Of a stretch of DNA of 64,000 nt, positions 62,533 through 64,000 are shown piece after piece; positions within the stretch are counted from its first letter, which is position 1; each line of letters begins with the position of its first letter. Location of the stretch: the IMG/VR virus record IMGVR_UViG_3300037189_002988, positions 16,722 to 80,721 of that record; one strand, written 5' to 3'. A model generated the notes under the pieces. It did not search any database, had not been told where the DNA came from, and saw only the letters and a program-made list of their open reading frames with translations. The DNA is from a virus. A program made the position numbers and the translations under genes.

Positions 62533-64000
62533 TTGTCTAAACGTCTTAAGATAAGAATAATGCTTTTAACACCTATGTTATTAGCGTTATTCTTTTCTTT
62601 TATACCCCAAACTAATGCAAATGTAGCACCATGTGATACCTATCAGGTTAATGGTGGAGACCAAGCCTTCTTAATGAATTTAAATACTCCTCTTAAATGG
62701 GGAAATACAGTTTATACAAATAATATTTATGTAAGTCCAAAAGGAACTATTACATTTGGTGCAGGAGATTATACATTTTGGGATTATCCACCTACTCCGT
62801 CTATATCAATTGGATCTTTTGATTATCATGCATTTCCAAATAGTGCAGCAGGCGGATGGAGTCCAGGATGGGGTTATGGAAATAATTTATATGTTAGATA
62901 TGGATCTACGGCAACTTCTATATGTGTAGATTGGAAGGTAATGATATGGGGACAAAGTTCTGGAAATCCAATCTATATAAGAATGTTAGCAGAAGTAAAT
63001 CCAATAAATTATACATGGACACCAACTTATGAAGTAAGTGCTAACGCACCTGCTAACGCAAGATATGGTGCTAGATATACTCAGAATGGGCCAATTCAAC
63101 CATTAAGTGTTCAAACTATTACTCAGCCACCAGTAGCAAGTCCAACACCTTCTCCAACTGCTACACCAACTCCTACACCAACTCCTACACCAACTCCTAC
63201 ACCAACTCCTACACCAACTCCTACAGAAACCCCTACACCAACAGAGACACCAACACCTACACCAACACCTACACCAACGCCTACAGAAACTTTAACACCA
63301 ACTCCTGAGCCTACTCCAACTCAAACTCAAGATCCTGATCCAGTTCAGCCAACTCAAGATCCTGAGCCAGTTGTCGAACCAGAACCAGAAGTGACACAGG
63401 AACCAGAACCAGAAGTGACAGAAGAGCCACAAGCAGAACCTGTAATCGAACCTTCACCTGAACCAACCCCTTCAGAAGAAATTATACCAGTTGAGGAAGA
63501 AGTAAATAATGCAATTGAAGATTTATTGATTAATGAAGAAATAATTTCTAGTGAACAATTAGAAAACATTGCTGATTTATTACAAGAAAATTATACAGTA
63601 GATGAAGCAATGCCAGTATCAGACTTAGTTGAAGAACTAAGTAGTGAACAATTAATAGAATTTCTAGAACAACTAGATCCAAATCAAGAAATTGAATATA
63701 AGGAAGGAGTTGTTTTAGAAGCAGGGGTAGTGGTTATATTTGAACAACTATCAGACCCTGCAGCATTGGTAGGAGAGTTATTTTCAAATCCAAGCCAAAC
63801 ATTAGAAGCACTAGGACAACTTGGTGCTGATATGACAGAAGAAGAGAGAGAAGAATCACAAGATGTTATCGTTGCAGCAGTTGTTGCTACACAGGCAATT
63901 TCAGCAGCAATGACAGCAATACCACCTACCTCAAGTGCACCATCTAGTCCATCAGGTCCATCAGGATCTGGCGGAGGAAGTGGTGGAGAAGGAGGTGGCG
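62533..64000 (+). CDS. Secreted proline-threonine-rich surface protein, 3' end outside the window
   Basis: At least 489 codons, open to the last base. Starts at TTG 62533 with GGAG at 62520-62523; an in-frame stop at 62473 limits the upstream frame. Residues 1-29 are a signal peptide: basic SKRLKIR, hydrophobic MLLTPMLLALFFSFIP, then QTNA before the mature end. Residues 30-195 are a beta-rich domain with Trp/Tyr/Gly (WGNTVYTNNIYVSPKG, RYGSTATSICVDWKVMIWG). Residues 199-263 are a PT repeat, then an acidic Glu/Pro stretch, an acidic helical region (about 320-450), a VVAAVVATQAISAAMTAI segment that could be a membrane helix, and a Gly/Ser tail. Exported surface effector or adhesin likely; true role unknown. 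Confidence 0.7.
   Translation, partial: MSKRLKIRIMLLTPMLLALFFSFIPQTNANVAPCDTYQVNGGDQAFLMNLNTPLKWGNTVYTNNIYVSPKGTITFGAGDYTFWDYPPTPSISIGSFDYHAFPNSAAGGWSPGWGYGNNLYVRYGSTATSICVDWKVMIWGQSSGNPIYIRMLAEVNPINYTWTPTYEVSANAPANARYGARYTQNGPIQPLSVQTITQPPVASPTPSPTATPTPTPTPTPTPTPTPTPTPTETPTPTETPTPTPTPTPTPTETLTPTPEPTPTQTQDPDPVQPTQDPEPVVEPEPEVTQEPEPEVTEEPQAEPVIEPSPEPTPSEEIIPVEEEVNNAIEDLLINEEIISSEQLENIADLLQENYTVDEAMPVSDLVEELSSEQLIEFLEQLDPNQEIEYKEGVVLEAGVVVIFEQLSDPAALVGELFSNPSQTLEALGQLGADMTEEEREESQDVIVAAVVATQAISAAMTAIPPTSSAPSSPSGPSGSGGGSGGEGGG
63130..63320 (+). repeat. Proline-threonine coding repeat
   Basis: Tandem copies of a 12-base ACACCAACTCCT-type unit, encoding alternating Pro and Thr with a few Glu interruptions. 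It forms the linker after the exported beta domain and is a likely site of copy-number variation. Confidence 0.8.

Noticed and set aside
63130-63320. Short tandem repeats that could suggest an origin or CRISPR
   Set aside because: They encode a Pro-Thr linker in the long exported protein frame and have no spacers.
1-64000. Search for lysogeny functions, tRNA genes, rRNA, reverse transcriptase or diversity-generating repeats
   Set aside because: No integrase, repressor, cloverleaf, rRNA segment or reverse transcriptase motif was recognised. They could lie outside the window.

Overview
The window is a contiguous part of the genome of a long-tailed (siphovirus-type) double-stranded DNA phage. 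Both ends are cut inside genes, so the genome is longer than 64 kb. The DNA is AT-rich (about two thirds A+T by eye) and tightly packed, with many TAATG or ATGA stop/start overlaps and no gene-free stretch over 300 bases. A WhiB-type iron-sulfur regulator (61064-61348) points to an actinobacterial host. The low G+C and the recurring TATAAT boxes suggest a low-G+C, perhaps aquatic and uncultured, actinobacterium; that host guess is inference. I saw no integrase, repressor, tRNA or CRISPR array.

Layout. 1-14369: a receptor-binding/tail-fibre region built from repeated modules. It holds four glycine-rich adhesin paralogs, each preceded by a small beta-rich partner that is itself duplicated, plus LtfC/BppU-like and assembly-type small proteins. 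10128-16366 carries inserted accessory genes, three of them on the minus strand: a NodU/TobZ-type carbamoyltransferase, a putative holin with its own promoter and terminator, a GT-B glycosyltransferase, a secreted lysozyme-like transglycosylase and a small zinc-ribbon protein. 16442-18382: an adenosylcobalamin-dependent ribonucleotide reductase. 18412-21957: a giant LamG-like virion protein.

21976-29739: head genes (portal, protease with an apparent nested scaffold, HK97-fold capsid, connector proteins, tail tube). Terminator/promoter pairs follow both the capsid and the tube gene. 29827-44042: tail genes, with a tail assembly chaperone that appears to use a -1 frameshift on CCCAAAC, a 1983-residue tape measure, distal tail and hub proteins and minor tail proteins.

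44064-55336: DNA replication and recombination (DnaB-like helicase, primase, gp32-like ssDNA-binding protein, DNA polymerase III alpha, RecA, Hjc-like and RuvC-like resolvases, Cas4-like Fe-S nuclease, zinc-ribbon proteins). 55339-59578: MazG-like protein, small and large terminase, two cysteine-containing head-associated proteins. 59613-62460: small genes, a three-helix membrane protein, WhiB, an OB-fold SSB and an M23 endopeptidase. The right edge is a large, TTG-initiated, signal-peptide protein with a proline-threonine linker, cut by the window end.

Together these genes give an autonomous replisome, nucleotide supply, packaging, a long tail, an unusually large adhesin set, and several candidate envelope- or glycan-active proteins.
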